DNA from: Melieria omissa
Taxonomy: Eukaryota > Arthropoda > Insecta > Diptera > Ulidiidae
Direction of reading: 5' to 3'
Length of the DNA: 64,000 bases
Assembly (NCBI GenBank): GCA_963971225.1
Contig: OZ020267.1
Coordinates: forward strand, 102,373,729-102,437,728
The position numbers were made by a program, and so were the translations under genes. The notes below the pieces were generated by a model, which saw nothing but the letters and a program-made list of their open reading frames with translations, was not told the DNA's origin and did no database searches. Shown here piece by piece: positions 61,271 to 64,000 of this stretch (positions are counted from its first letter, which is position 1; every line of letters starts with the position of its first letter).

Positions 61271-62004
61271 TGATCTTTTACATTCTTTATTAACAAAAAT
61301 TTGCCCGAATCAACATTGTTAATAAACCAATTCACGATTTTTAATTATCCATCATACAATTATAATTTTATCCATAAATTATTTTTAATTACTGCAAAGT
61401 TTTTCATTTCAAAGCACTTCATTATTAAATTATCTTCCTTTTGGCATAAATTTTATGAGTCAAATACTTAATTAAAACAATAAAAAGTATTTCCGATTAA
61501 TGCATTAAATGAGAGAATACTTCACGGAAATGATGTAAGCGGTCGAGTGATGCGTTTAAACGTGTTTAAAAATAATTATTCTATCTATTTAATATTGCAA
61601 TTGCGGTCGTGAAAGTCAATGAACAGTGTCGTGAAGTGGGGAATTAATGAGTGAACAATCACGAATTGGAATGTATTAGGTTTGGATATTCATATTACTT
61701 CATAGACGGCTGACTTTAATGATTAGTTTTGGCGTTAAAACAAAAAAAAGAAACCTAAAAAACCGAAAAGAAAAAAAGAAACCAAAGCGACAAGAAAGAA
61801 TGAGAAAAACACCTTTACATTCAATTAAGTTTCGAAAACTTAAACAAGAAGATACTCAAAAAGTAGAAGCAGACAAGAAAACATAGAAATCTTTACATCT
61901 GGTGTGTGTGAAGGAAGTGGAATCTAAAAATTTTTTTTTAGTAAAATTTTTTTACCTATAATAAGTAAAAACAGATTAAAGAAGTATGCACTTTGGAAGC
62001 GAAG
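61271..62004. other. AT-rich stretch, nothing recognised
   Basis: Poly-A rich, no gene. Confidence 0.4.
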
Positions 62005-62102
62005 TTAACCCTTTCAGTCACAATGTCCAATATGGGCTAAAATGGGCTACAGCCCATACAATTCATAGAGATTGGGTTTATTTTCATGTCCGAAAGGGTT
62101 AA
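62005..62102. mobile_element. TTAA-flanked MITE, piggyBac-type (copy 4, 98 bp)
   Basis: TTAA at 62005-62008 and 62099-62102. The ends are CCCTTTCAGTCACAATGTCC and CATGTCCGAAAGGG. The interior has a GGGCTAAAATGGGCTACAGC tract. It is the smallest member of the CCCTTTC group. Confidence 0.75.
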
Positions 62103-63740
62103 GAAGGAAGTAGGAATCAAAGAGCGCTTTCTATGCTCTTTTAGGGCTTTTTGAGAACATTGACTTTGAATATGGGTTCTTATGGGACCTGAAAAACATT
62201 GTTAGAAAATCTACACAACTTTATAAAGCAGACGAAATGGTTTGAATTTTGACAACTTGTTTTGTAAATTTCGCAAAATGGGCCGCAATGGTCTTTCGCA
62301 TCAAAGTGCAACTTTTCTTACACACACGCACACACACAAACCTATCTCAACCAAAACCAACCCAAAATTATGACCTAAACACAGCGTTAACTCACACGTG
62401 TTGTTTATTTGTACTGCGTCAAACATGTGTGAACATTTTTAATAGCTCAGAAATTTGTCATTTTCCCAAGACGAGTCAGCGCTGGAATGTGATTCATAGA
62501 CAGCGACATGCCTCACACGTACACACACACACACACAATCATAGCACAATCGGCAAATCACAGCCACATTTCGCCACAAAACTTGGCTCAAAGCAAGGCA
62601 CAAACCCGCCTCGAACCGGGTCACAACGCGGTACACATTTCGCATGAAGATGACTGCAAAAGTGGACAACTTGCAAGCTATAAAAAAATGCATTTAAAAC
62701 AACAAAAACTTACGACATATAAACGTGAGATATTTACAAAATATTTGTGTGTCTGTATGAAATGGCAATTTGCTTAAAATTACACATAATGCAAGGACGC
62801 TGCACACTTACTTACTTATTTAGCGTTATAGCTCAAGTATAACGTAAGAAATATCCGCTCGTTGTTTGATTGCCGCCGCACAAATGGACGAAGCGACATT
62901 TGTGGCTTTGTCGTTAATCCACATATAAAATGCTTCCAAAATTCTAGAAGTGATTTTGATGGAATGATGGTGTAAAGTTGCATCGAACTAAATGTAAAGT
63001 TGAAAATGTTGAGTGAGTTGTGGTTGGGTGTGTGGGTGGTGTAAATGTTGTTTAAAGTTGATTGAGACACTAATGCTGTTTGTTGAGGAGAATACTTTAG
63101 TTGTTGTTGTTTGTTATAGTTGTTTGTTATAGTTGCACCACTGTATTATTAAGCACAGACTTTTTTCATATAGCTTTGCTTTAAAATTTTTGATGGTTTC
63201 TCGTCATCACTTGTACGAATTTCATGCTTTGGCCTTCAACCAAGAAAATTAGCACCTTTTCGAATGCCTTCTCTTTCATGCTGGCATTGCTATGAGTTGT
63301 ATATTTCTTTTTTTTTATTTTTTCTTAATTTTAATAAGCGCTGCCGTCACCAAAACCACAGCCACAGGTAATTTAACACCTCTCGACAGCGCCAAAAATG
63401 CCGCTAAATATTTGCTTAGAACACAAATTGTTGATTTTACTTGTTGTTTTTGTTGTTGTTGTTGTTGTTATGTTTAAATAGCACTATTTTAGTTTCACTG
63501 ACATTTTGGTACACAAGAAAAACATGAACAAAATATGAAAACAATTCTCAACTGCTTTCCATTCTTTCACTGGCACTCGATTTCACATCACATTGAAGCT
63601 AATCTTTCACTGCTTTCCATGCTTTTTGTGGCCACTGTCGACACGACAATTTCTCCTACTTTTTTCTTTTATTATTATTACTTTTATTATTTTGCTGGTA
63701 AGTAAAGCACACGGCACCGATTTTAATTAAAATCTAACCG
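62103..63740. other. AT-rich stretch with CA microsatellites
   Basis: (CA)n lies at 62315-62340 and 62521-62537. A (TTG)n run lies at about 63443-63468. A donor-like CTG|GTAAGT occurs on the plus strand near 63700. No gene. Confidence 0.35.
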
Positions 63741-63749
63741 CATTGATTA

Positions 63750-63860
63750 GCTGCGCCTGCGCGCAACTCTAAGCTACTTTTCTCTCTCTCTCACTCTCAC
63801 GCTCTCTTTCTATCACACGCGCGCACACACAACACGCTTGCAAGTTTTATACCCGGAATT
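63750..63860 (-). promoter_or_regulatory. Candidate TATA-box promoter on the minus strand
   Basis: The minus strand reads CCGGGTATAAAACTTGC with the TATAAAA at 63851-63845, predicting a start near 63815-63820. The region downstream on that strand is GC-richer and carries a GA/CT microsatellite (63780-63810), as many fly promoters do. No good initiator was seen. If real it could drive the minus-strand gene at the left of the window through a roughly 60-kb intron. That link is speculation. Confidence 0.35.
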
Positions 63861-64000
63861 GTAGCAAGTATGAAAAAAAATTACAATAACAAAAAAAAAT
63901 ACCACCGCTCAGCGTCGCTAAAGCGCACTTTTGCTGTGCGTTTGGTAATGTTGTGCTGCGCTTAAAGTCAACGTTGAAAAGTAACTAAACTTCAAGTTGC

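Overview
The window looks like AT-rich noncoding DNA of an insect, most likely a higher dipteran. A tephritid fruit fly is my guess, but that rests on overall style and was not tested. The evidence is a GC-rich coding exon with long polyQ, polyN, polyG and Ser-rich tracts, a 63-bp intron with dipteran-style splice sites, many CAA/GTT microsatellite runs, and Tc1/mariner, piggyBac-type, Helitron and non-LTR remnants. There are no prokaryotic features.

Coding content is confined to the left 3 kb. Two exons of one minus-strand gene are visible: 2787-2957 (57 codons) and 1-2723 (about 907 codons, running off the left edge). They are separated by a 63-bp intron and join in phase to give at least 964 residues of largely disordered, Ser/Gln/Asn-rich protein. 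I do not recognise the gene. The next exon upstream must lie at larger coordinates, so much or all of the remaining 61 kb may be its 5' intron or introns plus alternative promoters. Candidate promoter or 5'-UTR islands are at 3200-3850 (minus), 17820-18230 (plus) and 63750-63860 (minus, with a TATA box). All three are inferences.

The rest is repeat-dense. From left to right it holds: a perfect 467-bp (TAGAC)n tract (6962-7428); a Tc1 deletion derivative with long terminal inverted repeats (9510-10094); a Helitron with exact AT target and CTAG terminus containing two internal tandem arrays (10402-12482); five TTAA-flanked piggyBac-type MITEs (13186, 27411, 39717, 55703, 62005); non-LTR retrotransposon fragments (16.8, 35.9, 42.1 and 55.5 kb), one with a 15-bp target-site duplication; an internally deleted mariner (24521-25127); a 976-bp TA-flanked element that cuts a tandem array (33328-34303); three (TTTTA)n tracts (32.3, 45.5 and 46.6-47.6 kb); a satellite of about 150-180 bp (51.3-52.8 kb); an 80-bp satellite organised in a 400-bp higher-order repeat (54.0-55.4 kb); and a degenerate AATCAAA/GATC-rich array (58.7-61.3 kb) into which an almost perfect 512-bp mariner foldback has inserted (59290-59801).

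The remaining stretches are AT-rich and mostly unique. I could not assign genes to them. The most interesting structures are the 976-bp element with six copies of a GGCTGGGTTGTGAACC-like motif, the mariner foldback, the higher-order repeat, and a nested GTGACA palindrome kept identical in two otherwise diverged copies.
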